NCBI RefSeq assembly: GCF_001941865.1
Contig: NZ_CP016162.1
Location: 1,178,001-1,242,000, forward strand
Source: Pseudomonas alcaliphila JAB1
Lineage (GTDB): Bacteria > Pseudomonadota > Gammaproteobacteria > Pseudomonadales > Pseudomonadaceae
DNA: 64,000 nt
Reading direction: 5' to 3'
The translations under genes and the position numbers were made by a program. Of this stretch, positions 25,519 to 35,242 are shown one piece after another. The number at the start of each line of letters is the position of its first letter. Position 1 is the first letter of the stretch. The notes under the pieces are model-generated. The model searched no databases and was not told the origin of the DNA. It saw only the letters and a program-made list of their open reading frames with translations.

Positions 25519-27315
25519 ATGACAAGAACAACAGGGCCCGGACTATTCCAGCCGCACACCTTGGCTTTGGCCGTCGCCGTCGGTTTTGTCGCACCGGCAC
25601 AGGCCGTCAACTTCAACATCGGTGAGATCGAAGGGCAGTTCGACAGCTCGCTGTCGGTCGGCGCCAGCTGGTCGATGCGCAGTCCGGATCGCGATCTGAT
25701 CGGCCCCAACAACGGCGGCCAGGGCCAGGCGCAGACTGGTGACGATGGGCGCTTGAATTTCAGGAAGGGCGAGACCTTCTCGAAGATCTTCAAGGGCATC
25801 CACGACCTCGAGCTGAAGTACCGCGATACCGGCGTGTTCGTGCGCGGCAAGTACTGGTACGACTTCGAACTCAAGGACGAAAGCCGCCTGTTCAAGGATA
25901 TCGACGACAGCAATCGCAAGGAGGGCGCCAAGTCATCGGGGGCGGAAATTCTCGATGCCTTCCTCTACCACAACTACGCCATTGGCGATCTGCCTGGCAC
26001 GGTGCGGGTCGGCAAGCAGGTGGTGAGCTGGGGTGAGAGCACTTTCATCGGCAACAGCATCAACGCCATCAACCCGATCGACGTGGCCGCCTTCCGCCGC
26101 CCCGGCGCGGAGATCAAGGAAGGCCTGATCCCGGTGAACATGCTCTACCTGTCGCAGAGTCTCAGCGACCGCCTGAGCATGGAGGCCTTCTACCAGCTGG
26201 AGTGGGACCAGACCATCCTCGACAACTGCGGCACCTTCTTCTCCACCGCCGATGTGGCCGCCGATGGCTGCGACAACGGCTACCACATCGGCTCGCCGGC
26301 CATCGCGCCGTTGCAGCCGATTGCCGCCGCGTTCGGTCAGGGCTTCCGCGTCGACAGCGAAGGGGTGATCCTGCCGCGTGCCGGTGATCGCGATGCGCGT
26401 GATAGCGGCCAGTGGGGCCTGGCCCTGCGCTGGCTCGGTGACGAGACCGAGTACGGCGCCTACTTCATGAACTACCACAGCCGCACGCCCATCGTCAGCA
26501 CGCAGAACGCCGGGCAGGCGACCTTGAATGCGCTGCCGGGGATCATCGGCACCGCCAATGGCATCGTACCCGGCAGCGGCGCCGGCCTGGCGCAGAGCGT
26601 AATGCTCGGCAACGGTCGTTACTACCTGGAGTATCCGGAGGACATCCGTCTGTACGGTCTGAGCTTCTCCACCACCTTGCCTACTGGCACGGCCTGGGCG
26701 GGTGAGGTCAGCTACCGGCCCAACCTGCCGCTGCAGATCAACACCACCGACATGACCCTGAGCCTGCTCAACCCCATCACCAATGGAGCAGCTGCTCCAG
26801 TGGTGGCCGGACCGGGTCAGGACAACGTCGGCTACCGGCGCAAGGAAGTCACCCAGGTGCAGACCACCTTCACCCACTTCTTCGATCAGGTGATGGGCGC
26901 CGGGCGCTTCACCCTGGTGGGCGAAATCGGCATGGCCCATGTCGGTGGACTGGAGAGCCGTGAAGACCTGCGCTACGGCCGCGATTCGCTGTTCGGTGCC
27001 TACGGATTCCGTGGCGACACTCACGGCTTCGTCACCAGCACCTCCTGGGGCTACCGGGTGCGCGGCATCTGGGAGTACAGCAACGTGTTCGCCGGGGTGA
27101 ACCTGCGGCCGAACGTCTCCTGGTCGCATGACGTCGACGGCTATGGCCCCAACGGCCTGTTCAACGAGGGTGCCAAGGCGGTGAGTTTCGGGGTCGATGC
27201 CGACTACCGCAACACCTATACAGCCAGCCTCTCGTACACCGACTTCTTCGGTGGTGAGTACAACACCGCGGTCGACCGCGACTTCCTGGCGCTCAGCTTC
27301 GGCGTGAGCTTCTAG
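25519..27315 (+). CDS. DUF1302 outer-membrane protein
   Basis: 598 residues from ATG 25519 (AGGAGA at 25508-25513 upstream). Signal peptide LALAVAVGFVAPAQA, then a long beta-rich domain with KQVVSWGESTFIGNSINAIN, the hallmark of DUF1302 proteins, and a C-terminal Phe (ALSFGVSF) typical of outer-membrane barrels. DUF1302 genes are usually paired with DUF1329, as here (28 bp on), and occur in clusters for steroid, alkane or other hydrophobic substrates. Function is inferred as uptake or sorting of a hydrophobic compound. Confidence 0.88.
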   Translation: MTRTTGPGLFQPHTLALAVAVGFVAPAQAVNFNIGEIEGQFDSSLSVGASWSMRSPDRDLIGPNNGGQGQAQTGDDGRLNFRKGETFSKIFKGIHDLELKYRDTGVFVRGKYWYDFELKDESRLFKDIDDSNRKEGAKSSGAEILDAFLYHNYAIGDLPGTVRVGKQVVSWGESTFIGNSINAINPIDVAAFRRPGAEIKEGLIPVNMLYLSQSLSDRLSMEAFYQLEWDQTILDNCGTFFSTADVAADGCDNGYHIGSPAIAPLQPIAAAFGQGFRVDSEGVILPRAGDRDARDSGQWGLALRWLGDETEYGAYFMNYHSRTPIVSTQNAGQATLNALPGIIGTANGIVPGSGAGLAQSVMLGNGRYYLEYPEDIRLYGLSFSTTLPTGTAWAGEVSYRPNLPLQINTTDMTLSLLNPITNGAAAPVVAGPGQDNVGYRRKEVTQVQTTFTHFFDQVMGAGRFTLVGEIGMAHVGGLESREDLRYGRDSLFGAYGFRGDTHGFVTSTSWGYRVRGIWEYSNVFAGVNLRPNVSWSHDVDGYGPNGLFNEGAKAVSFGVDADYRNTYTASLSYTDFFGGEYNTAVDRDFLALSFGVSF

Positions 27316-27342
27316 GCCAACAGGATCAGTTGAGGAATGCAG

Positions 27343-28710
27343 ATGAATACAACCCTGAAGATGCTCGGCGCGCTGTCCCTGAGCCTGCTGGCCAGCGGCG
27401 TGCTGGCCGCGGTCAGCGAGCAGGAAGCAGCCAAGCTCGGTACCAGTTTGACCCCGCTGGGCGGCGAGATGGCCGGCAACGCAGCTGGCACCATCCCCGC
27501 CTGGACGGGCGGCCTGGCGACCAATGCCGGGCAGGTCGATGCACGCGGTTTTCTCAGTGACCCGTTCGCCGGCGAGCAGCCGCTGTTCACCATCACCGCG
27601 CAGAACCTGGAGCAGTACCGCGACCAGTTGTCGGCCGGGCAACTGGCGATGTTCGCGCGCTACCCGGAAAGCTATCGCATGCCGGTGTACCCGACGCACC
27701 GCAGCACGGTGGTGCCGGATGCTATCAATGCCGCAGCCAAAACCAGCGCGCTGAACACCGGCCTGCGTGATGGCGGCAACGGTCTGACCGGCTTCACCGA
27801 CAGCCGCTACTATGCCTTCCCGATTCCACAGAACGGCCTGGAGGTGGTGTGGAACCACATCACCCGTTACCGCGGTGGCAACCTCAAGCGCAGCATCGTG
27901 CAGGCCTCGCCGCAGACCAACGGTGCCTACACCCTGGTGAACTTCGAGGACGAAGTGGCCTTCCCGGACAACATCCCCGATATCGATCCGGGCAAGGCGG
28001 AAAACGCGCTGCTGTTCTTCAAGCAGCGAGTCACCGCGCCGGCGCGTCTGGCCGGCAACGTGCTGCTGGTGCACGACTCGCTCGACCAGGTGGCCGAGCC
28101 GCGCATGGCCTGGCTGTACAACGCCGGTCAGCGTCGCGTACGGCGTGCGCCGCAGGTGGCCTATGACGGCCCAGGCACCGCGTCGGACGGTCTACGTACC
28201 TCGGACAACTTCGACATGTTCAACGGCGCCCCGGATCGCTACGACTGGAAGCTGGTGGGCAAGCGCGAGCTGTTCATCCCCTACAACAACTACCGCCTGG
28301 CGCTGCCGAGCGTGAAGTACGCCGACATCCTCAAGGCCGGGCACATCAACCAGGACCTGACCCGCTATGAGCTGCACCGTGTGTGGGAAGTGGAGGCGAC
28401 GCTGAAGTCCGGTGAGCGCAACATCTACGCCAAGCGCCGCTTCTATGTCGACGAGGATTCCTGGCAGATCGCCCTGTCCGAGCACTATGACGGTCGCGGC
28501 CAGCTCTGGCGTGTCGGCGAGGCCATGCTGCTGCAACACTACGCGCAGAAGATCCCGGTCTACGCCCTGGAAGCGCTGTACGACGTCATCGCCGGTCGCT
28601 ACGTCGCCGTCGGCATGGCCAACGAGGAGAAGATGTCGATCCAGTACGGTACTCAGGCCTCGGCCAAGGACTTCACCCCTGCAGCGCTGCGTAACGCCGG
28701 CGTGCGCTGA
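27343..28710 (+). CDS. DUF1329 periplasmic/outer-membrane lipoprotein-like protein
   Basis: 455 residues from ATG 27343 (TGAGGA 6 bp upstream; ATG 27337 would abut it). Signal peptide LGALSLSLLASGVLAA, then the LolB-like DUF1329 domain: GGEMAGNAAGTIPAWTGGL, GLEVVWNHITRYRGG, RRVRRAPQVAYDGPGTASDG and WEVEATLKSGERNIYAKRRF. Co-transcribed with DUF1302. The MMPL/RND exporter and YCF48 protein that often complete this cluster are not next to it. A terminator follows. Confidence 0.9.
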   Translation: MNTTLKMLGALSLSLLASGVLAAVSEQEAAKLGTSLTPLGGEMAGNAAGTIPAWTGGLATNAGQVDARGFLSDPFAGEQPLFTITAQNLEQYRDQLSAGQLAMFARYPESYRMPVYPTHRSTVVPDAINAAAKTSALNTGLRDGGNGLTGFTDSRYYAFPIPQNGLEVVWNHITRYRGGNLKRSIVQASPQTNGAYTLVNFEDEVAFPDNIPDIDPGKAENALLFFKQRVTAPARLAGNVLLVHDSLDQVAEPRMAWLYNAGQRRVRRAPQVAYDGPGTASDGLRTSDNFDMFNGAPDRYDWKLVGKRELFIPYNNYRLALPSVKYADILKAGHINQDLTRYELHRVWEVEATLKSGERNIYAKRRFYVDEDSWQIALSEHYDGRGQLWRVGEAMLLQHYAQKIPVYALEALYDVIAGRYVAVGMANEEKMSIQYGTQASAKDFTPAALRNAGVR

Positions 28711-28729
28711 CCACTAAGCAACTCGAAGC

Positions 28730-28764
28730 AAGCCGGTGTCGCCTTGTGCGCCGCCGGCTTTTTT
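28730..28764 (+). terminator. Intrinsic terminator after the DUF1302-DUF1329 operon
   Basis: AAGCCGG (28730-28736) pairs with CCGGCTT (28754-28760), extended by further G-C pairs inside the loop, and is followed by a T-run at 28759-28764. Confidence 0.75.
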
Positions 28765-28880
28765 CTGTGCGCCTCTCTCACGTGAATCTCGCGCCATAAG
28801 CGCCAAGGGGTGGTCGCACGCGGTGAGCGGGGTACCATCGTCTGGTGGTTCAACAATGACAAGCAGAGAGAACCGCTGCC

Positions 28881-31487
28881 ATGCCTACCCTTGCCATCGC
28901 CCGTCCGAGTGCGTTGCAGGTGCAACCTGCCGATCTACCGCGATTGCCGCCGTGTGTGGTTTCCCGCCCAGCCCTGCTGCAGCGCCTGCTCGCCAGCGAG
29001 TCGCGACTGCGCTTGCTGTGCGCGCCTGCCGGTACCGGCAAGAGCGTGCTGCTCGGCCAGTGCGCACGCCACACACCAGCCGCCGTCGAGCGTGTATGGC
29101 TCGATCTCGGTGGCCGCAGCCTGACACCGACGCAGCTGTGCAAGCGACTGGCCGCAGCCATGCAGTTGCCGTTCGACGATGGCGGTGAAGCGGGGCTGAT
29201 CGATCGGCTGCATGAGCGCGCGGGGCGTTTGTGGATCTTTATCGACGACTACCCGCGACAGGCTGACGATGAGCTCGATGCCTGCCTCGACCGGTTGTTC
29301 GCCGCGGCGCCGCAGCAGGTCACCTGGTGGGTCGCCAGTCGCCGCACACCGGCCTGGAACCTGCCGCGCCTGCTGCTGCAGGGCGATCTGCTGGAGCTCA
29401 AGGGTGACGAGCTGGCGCTGGATGATGCGGCATTGAATGAGCTGTTGGCGGCGCTGCAGGTGACGCTGGCGCAAGACGTGCGGCAGGCTCTGCTGGAGAG
29501 CAGCGAAGGCTGGCTGGCGGCGATTCGCCTGCTGCTGCTCGATGTCGACGAGGATGCGCTGCGTCAGCGTTTGCAGGCTGGTTGCCCGCTGCTACGCGAT
29601 TACGTACAGCGCGAGGTGCTGGCCGACCTGGACGAAGAGCTGCGCAGCGATCTGCATGCACTGGCCTTGTTGCCGCGTTTTTCCCGGTCGCTCTGCGAGC
29701 ATCTGCTGGAGGGCCGTGGCAGTGAGCTGCTCGGCGAACTGCAACGACGACAGCTGTTCGTGCGCAGCCTCGACAGCAGCGGCACCTGGTTCCGCCTGTG
29801 GCGACCGCTGGCCGAGGTATTACGTCTTCTGCCGGGGGCGCCGGCGCCGGCGCCGATCCATGTGCGCGCCTGCCAGTGGTTCGCTCAGCACGGCGATATT
29901 CGCGAGGCCGTCGAACACGCCCTGCTGGCAGGGCAGGTCGAGGTCGCGGTCAACTACCTGCAGCGGTTCAGCCAGGAGCAATTGCTGCAGGGGCACTCTG
30001 TCGCGCAGTTCCTGCAATGGCGCGAAGAGCTGCCGGCCTGGCTGTTCGCCAGCTCGCCGCGACTGATCGTGCTGCAGGCCTGGGCCCTGATCATCTGTGC
30101 CCGTTTCGATGAAGCTGCCGATTGCATCCAGGGCTTGACGCATTTCATGCCGCAACCGAATGAGCGCCGCCAGCGCAAACTGATCGCCCATTGGCAGGCA
30201 TTGACGGGCGTATTGGCGCGTCAGTGCGGGCGCCGCGATGCCCGGATGCACTGCGAACAGGCCCTGCAGATGCTGGACGAGGGCAGCTGGTCGCAGCGCG
30301 TGCTCTGTTACCAGGCGCTGGCCCAGCAGCATATGGCCGAACATGCGCTGGACCAGGCCAAGCAGGCGCTGGATCAGGGCCTGCGCCTGGCACGGCTCAA
30401 TGGCAGTCTGATTTTCGAGGCTTTGCTCAATACCGATCACTGCCTGCTGCTGCAGATGCGTGGCGAGGCCGGGCGCGCCGCGGAGCTCGCCGAACAGTCC
30501 CTGGCGCTGCTGCGCGAACGCTTCAACCATAGCCCGGTGGTCGCTCGCCTGCTGTTGGTACGGGCCAGCCTACTGGCCCGCCAGGGCCTCGACGAGGAGG
30601 CGCAGCAGGCATATCGCCTGGGGCTGCAGGAGGCCGAGCACTGCGAGGATGCCTACATCATTTCCGGCTACCTCGGCATGCTCGAGCTGGCGGAAAGCCG
30701 TGGCGATCTCGACGAGGCCCATCAGTGGCTGCAGCGGGCCGAGCGGGTGATGCAGTGGTCGCATGTGCCGGAAGTGCGTTACCGCTGTGTGCTGCAGTTG
30801 CAGGCCGGGCGACTGCTGCTGCGTCAGGGGCAGAGCGGGCGTGCGCGAGAGCTGTTCGCCCAGACCTTGCAGCAGTTGCAGCAACGCCAGCAACTGGCCC
30901 CTTCCGAGTTCTACGATCTGTTGCCGCGCTTGCGTCGTTACCTGGCGCTGAGCGATCTGCTGCTTGGCCACCACGCTGCCGCTGAGCATGCTCTGCGCCT
31001 GCTGCTGGAGGAATGCCAGCTCGCCGGGCATCGCAGCCTGGCCTGCGAATGTCGGGTCAGCCTGGCCGAGGCGCTGCTCATGCAGGACGAGGTGGAGCAG
31101 GCAGATAACCTGTTGCAGCAGGCGCTTGGTGAGGCGCGACAGCTACGCCTGCTGCGGCCACTGCAGGAGCTGCAGCAGCGTCAGGCGCAGTGGCTTGAGC
31201 GCCTGTTGCCGAGTGAGGCTGGGCAGAACCTGCATCAGCGCCTGTTCGATCCGGCGCCGCGCTTGGATGAGCCGGCCAGTGCCGGTACTGCGCTACTCAG
31301 CTCGCGGGAGTTGGCAGTGCTGCAGTTGATCGCGCAGGGCTGTTCCAATCAGGAAATCGCCGATCGTCTGTTCATCTCGCTGCACACGGTCAAGACCCAT
31401 GCGCGGCGGATCAACGTCAAGCTCGGCGTGCAAAGACGCACCCAGGCGGTGGCCATGGCCAAGGCGCAGGGGCTGATGGGGGATTGA
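28881..31487 (+). CDS. MalT-type LuxR-family regulator (STAND ATPase)
   Basis: 868 residues. Order: N-terminal P-loop NTPase with Walker A APAGTGKS at 48-55 and Walker B-like LWIFIDDY near 118; a long central stretch of helical TPR-like repeats (residues about 330-760, Leu/Gln/Ala-rich); C-terminal LuxR HTH LLSSRELAVLQLIAQGCSNQ...ADRLFISLHTVKTHARRINVKL. Such regulators are switched by a small inducer plus ATP and activate the neighbouring catabolic operon, here plausibly the hydrolase-DUF1302-DUF1329 genes. Inducer unknown. Confidence 0.93.
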   Translation: MPTLAIARPSALQVQPADLPRLPPCVVSRPALLQRLLASESRLRLLCAPAGTGKSVLLGQCARHTPAAVERVWLDLGGRSLTPTQLCKRLAAAMQLPFDDGGEAGLIDRLHERAGRLWIFIDDYPRQADDELDACLDRLFAAAPQQVTWWVASRRTPAWNLPRLLLQGDLLELKGDELALDDAALNELLAALQVTLAQDVRQALLESSEGWLAAIRLLLLDVDEDALRQRLQAGCPLLRDYVQREVLADLDEELRSDLHALALLPRFSRSLCEHLLEGRGSELLGELQRRQLFVRSLDSSGTWFRLWRPLAEVLRLLPGAPAPAPIHVRACQWFAQHGDIREAVEHALLAGQVEVAVNYLQRFSQEQLLQGHSVAQFLQWREELPAWLFASSPRLIVLQAWALIICARFDEAADCIQGLTHFMPQPNERRQRKLIAHWQALTGVLARQCGRRDARMHCEQALQMLDEGSWSQRVLCYQALAQQHMAEHALDQAKQALDQGLRLARLNGSLIFEALLNTDHCLLLQMRGEAGRAAELAEQSLALLRERFNHSPVVARLLLVRASLLARQGLDEEAQQAYRLGLQEAEHCEDAYIISGYLGMLELAESRGDLDEAHQWLQRAERVMQWSHVPEVRYRCVLQLQAGRLLLRQGQSGRARELFAQTLQQLQQRQQLAPSEFYDLLPRLRRYLALSDLLLGHHAAAEHALRLLLEECQLAGHRSLACECRVSLAEALLMQDEVEQADNLLQQALGEARQLRLLRPLQELQQRQAQWLERLLPSEAGQNLHQRLFDPAPRLDEPASAGTALLSSRELAVLQLIAQGCSNQEIADRLFISLHTVKTHARRINVKLGVQRRTQAVAMAKAQGLMGD

Positions 31488-31548
31488 GCGGGCGATGTAC
31501 GCCTGGGGCAATGCCCGCTCTTTCAGGGGCGAGTTCTGTGGTCGCCGC

Positions 31549-31661
31549 TGGTGGGCTGAAGCCCACCCTACAAGAGGCGGATCTCCGCCCGGCCCACCCT
31601 ACAAACTGAAGCCAACCCAGGGGGCCGCGAAGGTCAACCGTAGGGTGGGCTTTAGCCCACC
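31549..31661. repeat. REP-like palindromes, GTAGGGTGGGC family
   Basis: Two REP units: the first, 31549-31571, reads CTGGTGGGCTGAAGCCCACC followed by CTAC; the second, 31640-31661, reads GTAGGGTGGGCTTTAGCCCA followed by CC. They are in opposite orientation with partial copies between and after, in the gap between the LuxR-type gene and convergent atoE. Confidence 0.75.
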
Positions 31662-31727
31662 TAAGTTGGTCAGCGTGGGCCGAAGCGGATCTCCGCCCAG
31701 CCCACCCTGCAAGGCCTCGCAGCCTGG

Positions 31728-33071
31728 TCAGCCGAGGAAGTAGAACGCGCCGCTGATGACGATGCCCGAGTACAGCAGCATGATCAGGCAGTAGCCCATG
31801 ATGTCGCGCGCGCCGAGGCCGACGATACCCAGCAGCGGCAGTGCCCAGAACGGCTGGATCATGTTGGTCCAGGCGTCGCCCCAGGCAATCGCCATGGCGG
31901 TAACGGTGGTCGACACACCCAGCGCTTCGGCAGCCGGCAGCATGATCGGCCCTTGCACGGCCCACTGGCCACCACCGGACGGCACGAACACGTTGACCAC
32001 GCCAGCGCTGAGGAAGGCCAGCAGCGGGAAGGTGTCGGCCGAGGACCAGGAGATGAACGCTTCGGTGATCTGCCGGCCGAGGGAAATACCGTCGGCGTTG
32101 GCGCCCATCATCATGCCCATGATCCCGGCATAGAAGGGGAACAGCAGGACGATGCCGCCGATGCCGCGCACGCTCTCGTCCACCGCGCGCATGTAGCGCT
32201 CCGGGGTGCTGTGCATCAGCAGGCCGCTGAACAGGAAGATGGCGATGACCACGTCCAGGCCAAGCACGAAGCCCTTGGTGGCGAAGTGGTTGAACAGGTA
32301 GATACCGGCCATGGCCACCAGTGCCAGACCGAGGATGCGGCTGTCGTCCAGGCGCTGCGCCGGGGTTTCACGAGCCGGCAGTTCCGCACGCGATTCCACC
32401 AGTTTGGCCGGGTCGGCGACCTTGGCGCCCTGACGCGGGTGCATGGCGCGGTTGAGCAGCGGCAGGCCGATGAACAGCAGGACCACGATGGTCAGGTTCA
32501 ACGGGCTGAACAGGGTTTCGGTGATGCTCACCGGGTCGGTCAGCACGCCTGCGGTGATGCGCGCCAGATCCGGGCCGCCGGTGGCCATGGACAGCGGAAT
32601 CGAGCCGGCCAGGCCGCCGTGCCAGACCAGGAAGCCCGAGTAGGCAGAGGCCACCAGCAGCGGGTAATCGACGCCATCGACCTTGCGTGCCAGGGCGCGG
32701 GCGAACACCGCGCCGATCACCAGGCCGAAGCCCCAGTTGACCCAGCAACCGACCAGCGCCACCAGGGTGACCATGATGATTGCCTGACCGGGTGTGCGTG
32801 CCAGGCCGGCCAGGCGGTCGAGTTGGCGATTGATGATCGGTGCGCTGGCCAGGGCGTGGCCGGTGACGAAGATCAGCGACATCTGCATGGCGAAGCCCAG
32901 CAGCGTCCAGAAACCGCTGCTCCAGTGCTGCACCATGGCCGGTAGCGATTGGCCGGTGGAGAAAATACCAGCCAGTAGGACTCCCAGGGTCAGGAGCGCA
33001 GAGAACACGAACGGTGAGGGCAGGTACTTCTGTACCAGGCTCACGCTCATGCGGGTGAGGGTGTTGAACAT
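31728..33071 (-). CDS. atoE: Short-chain fatty-acid transporter
   Basis: 447 residues from ATG 33071 (GAGG upstream; upstream in-frame sequence crosses a REPIN). Polytopic inner-membrane protein with about 12 hydrophobic segments; QKYLPSPFVFSALLTLGV, GCWVNWGFGLVIGA, HGGLAGSIPLS and FVPSGGGQWAVQGPI identify the AtoE family of short-chain fatty-acid (butyrate, acetoacetate) carriers. It ends a co-oriented set with the thiolase and CoA-transferase genes. Confidence 0.92.
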   Translation of the reverse strand: MFNTLTRMSVSLVQKYLPSPFVFSALLTLGVLLAGIFSTGQSLPAMVQHWSSGFWTLLGFAMQMSLIFVTGHALASAPIINRQLDRLAGLARTPGQAIIMVTLVALVGCWVNWGFGLVIGAVFARALARKVDGVDYPLLVASAYSGFLVWHGGLAGSIPLSMATGGPDLARITAGVLTDPVSITETLFSPLNLTIVVLLFIGLPLLNRAMHPRQGAKVADPAKLVESRAELPARETPAQRLDDSRILGLALVAMAGIYLFNHFATKGFVLGLDVVIAIFLFSGLLMHSTPERYMRAVDESVRGIGGIVLLFPFYAGIMGMMMGANADGISLGRQITEAFISWSSADTFPLLAFLSAGVVNVFVPSGGGQWAVQGPIMLPAAEALGVSTTVTAMAIAWGDAWTNMIQPFWALPLLGIVGLGARDIMGYCLIMLLYSGIVISGAFYFLG

Positions 33072-33195
33072 GGATGACGCCTCTTTCTTATGGTTGTGTA
33101 AGGGCTTTACCAGGCATTCAGGGTTGGCTATGCCTGCGGGTTGCAGTGGATATGACAACGCTCGGCCGAGGCCGAGCGGGTGGTTGTGTTGAACC

Positions 33196-33248
33196 GTAGG
33201 GCGGGTGCAACCCGCCATCCCTGTAGTGGCGGGTTGCACCCGCCCTAC
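33196..33248. repeat. REPIN, GTAGGGCGGGT family, copy 2
   Basis: 53-bp inverted repeat with perfect 21-bp arms (33196-33216, 33228-33248), extended by one more pair on each side. It lies between the thiolase stop and atoE. Confidence 0.9.
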
Positions 33249-33261
33249 GTTTTCTAGCTGC

Positions 33262-34443
33262 TCACGCGCGCTCGATGGCCAGTGCCACACCCTGGCCGCC
33301 ACCGATGCACAGCGTGGCCAGACCCTTCTTGGCGTCGCGGCGGATCATCTCGTGCAGCAGGGTCACCAGCACGCGGCAGCCCGAGGCGCCGATGGGGTGG
33401 CCGAGGGCGATGGCACCGCCGTTGACGTTGACCTTGTCGGCATCCCAGCCCAGCTCCTGGCCGACCGACAGCGCCTGGGCCGCGAAGGCTTCGTTGGCTT
33501 CGATCAGGTCCAGGTCGGCCAGGCTCCAGCCGGCCTTGTCCAGGCAGCGACGGGTGGCGGACACCGGGGCGATACCCATGATCGCCGGGTCGACACCGGC
33601 GTTGGCATAGCCTTTGATCTTCGCCAGCACGGGCAGACCCAGCGCCTGTGCCTTGGCCGCGCTCATCAGCAGCACGGCAGCGGCGCCGTCGTTGAGGCTG
33701 GAGGCGTTGCCGGCTGTAACGCTGCCGTCTTTCTTGAATGCGGGTTTGAGCTTGGCCAGGGATTCGGCGGTGGTGCCGGCACGCGGCTGCTCGTCACGGG
33801 CGAAGGCGACAGGGTCGCCCTTGCGCTGCGCGATCAGCACTGGAGTGATCTCGGCGTCGAAGCGACCGGCCTCGATGGCAGCCACAGCCTTCTGCTGCGA
33901 CTCGGCGGCGAAGGCGTCCTGGGCTTCACGGCTGATGCCGTATTTCTCCACCAGATTCTCGGCGGTGATGCCCATGTGGTAGTCGTTGAAGGCGTCCCAC
34001 AGGCCGTCGACGATCATGCTGTCGAGCATCTGCGCGTGGCCCATGCGCAGGCCGGTGCGGGCCTTGGGCAGCACGTAGGGCGCCAGGCTCATGTTCTCCA
34101 TGCCGCCGGCGATGATCACCTCGGCATCGCCGCAGCGAATGGCCTGGGCAGCCAGGTGCAGGGCTTTCAAGCCCGAGCCGCAGACCTTGTTCAGGGTCAT
34201 GGCCGGTACGGCATGGGGCAGGCCGGCACGAATGGCGGCCTGGCGCGCGGGGTTCTGGCCACTGCCTGCGGTAAGCACCTGGCCAAGGATCACTTCATCG
34301 ACCTGGGCCGCGTCGAGGCCGGTCTGCTCCAGCAGGCGCTTGATGACGATGGCGCCGAGTTCGGGCGCAGGAATCTCGGCCAGGCTGCCCTGGAAGCTGC
34401 CGATGGCGGTGCGGGTGGCGGCAACGATGACGACGTCTTGCAT
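33262..34443 (-). CDS. atoB: Acetyl-CoA acetyltransferase (thiolase)
   Basis: 393 residues, cytosolic biosynthetic-type thiolase: condenses or cleaves acetoacetyl-CoA. Nucleophile Cys 88 in [36 protein letters not shown]; catalytic His in [14 protein letters not shown]; catalytic Cys in LCIGGGQG. It lies between the CoA-transferase subunits and atoE, so it most likely splits acetoacetyl-CoA formed from acetoacetate. Confidence 0.94.
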   Translation of the reverse strand: MQDVVIVAATRTAIGSFQGSLAEIPAPELGAIVIKRLLEQTGLDAAQVDEVILGQVLTAGSGQNPARQAAIRAGLPHAVPAMTLNKVCGSGLKALHLAAQAIRCGDAEVIIAGGMENMSLAPYVLPKARTGLRMGHAQMLDSMIVDGLWDAFNDYHMGITAENLVEKYGISREAQDAFAAESQQKAVAAIEAGRFDAEITPVLIAQRKGDPVAFARDEQPRAGTTAESLAKLKPAFKKDGSVTAGNASSLNDGAAAVLLMSAAKAQALGLPVLAKIKGYANAGVDPAIMGIAPVSATRRCLDKAGWSLADLDLIEANEAFAAQALSVGQELGWDADKVNVNGGAIALGHPIGASGCRVLVTLLHEMIRRDAKKGLATLCIGGGQGVALAIERA

Positions 34444-34489
34444 GGGAAATCCTCTTGGCGCGGTAGGGCGGAAAAAGCTTCGCGGATGA

Positions 34490-34561
34490 ATCCGCTCCTA
34501 CAGGGTGTAGGACATAGCCAAAAAAACGCTCTGTAGGCGCCGTGCGTGGTGGCGCCTACAG
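34490..34561. repeat. REP hairpin and a short perfect palindrome
   Basis: 34531-34541 (CTGTAGGCGCC) and 34551-34561 form a perfect 11-bp inverted repeat with a 9-bp loop. Just before it, from about 34476, lies a single GTAGGAGC-type REP on the minus strand (ATCCGCTCCTAC). Both are in the 131-bp gap between atoA and the thiolase gene. Confidence 0.7.
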
Positions 34562-34574
34562 AACGGTAGACAAC

Positions 34575-35231
34575 TTAGAAGCTCATTTCCGGTACGTGTT
34601 CGGGAACGATCAGCTTGCCGGCGGTCTTGGCCACGATTTCCTCGACGCTGACGCCCGGTGCGCGCTCGCGCAGGATGAAGGCGTTGTCCTCGATCTCCAG
34701 GTAGGCCAGGTCGGTCAGCACCTTGCGGATGCAGCCACAGCCGGTCAGCGGCAGGCTGCAATGCTCCAGCAGCTTGGATTCGCCGTCCTTGGAGGCATGG
34801 GTCATGGTGACGATGATGTTGTCGGCACCGGCCACCAGATCCATCGCGCCGCCCATGCCCTTGACCAGCTTGCCGGGGATCATCCAGGAAGCGATGTTGC
34901 CGCGCACGTCCACCTCGAAGGCGCCGAGCACGGTGAGGTCCACGTGGCCGCCACGGATCATGGCGAAGGATTGCGACGAGTCGAAGATCGCCGCGCCCTT
35001 GATCGCGGTGACGGTCTGCTTGCCGGCGTTGATCATGTCGGCGTCCACTTCCTCTTCGGTGGGGAAGGCGCCCATGCCGAGCAGGCCGTTCTCCGACTGC
35101 AGCATCACCTGCATGCCCTCGGGCACGTAGTTGGCCACCAGGGTGGGGATGCCGATGCCGAGGTTGACGTAGAAGCCGTCTTGCAATTCGCGGGCGACGC
35201 GCTGAGCCATTTGTTCACGGGTAAGAGCCAT
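34575..35231 (-). CDS. atoA: 3-oxoacid CoA-transferase subunit B
   Basis: 218 residues from ATG 35231 (GAGGAG 7 bp upstream). The catalytic Glu is in QSENGLLG (residue 47), which forms the acyl-glutamyl-CoA intermediate. NLGIGIPTLVANYVP, GGHVDLTVLGAFEVD and KGMGGAMDLV are typical. Pairs with subunit A 11 bp upstream to activate acetoacetate or other short 3-oxoacids to CoA esters. Confidence 0.93.
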   Translation of the reverse strand: MALTREQMAQRVARELQDGFYVNLGIGIPTLVANYVPEGMQVMLQSENGLLGMGAFPTEEEVDADMINAGKQTVTAIKGAAIFDSSQSFAMIRGGHVDLTVLGAFEVDVRGNIASWMIPGKLVKGMGGAMDLVAGADNIIVTMTHASKDGESKLLEHCSLPLTGCGCIRKVLTDLAYLEIEDNAFILRERAPGVSVEEIVAKTAGKLIVPEHVPEMSF

Positions 35232-35242
35232 GGTCTTTCTCC

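Noticed and set aside
25933..28074. A 713-codon minus-strand frame opposite DUF1302/DUF1329
   Set aside because: It spans two real genes antisense, with no start signal or family match.
33205..34536. Long plus-strand frame opposite the thiolase
   Set aside because: Shadow of a confident thiolase gene, and it begins inside a REPIN.
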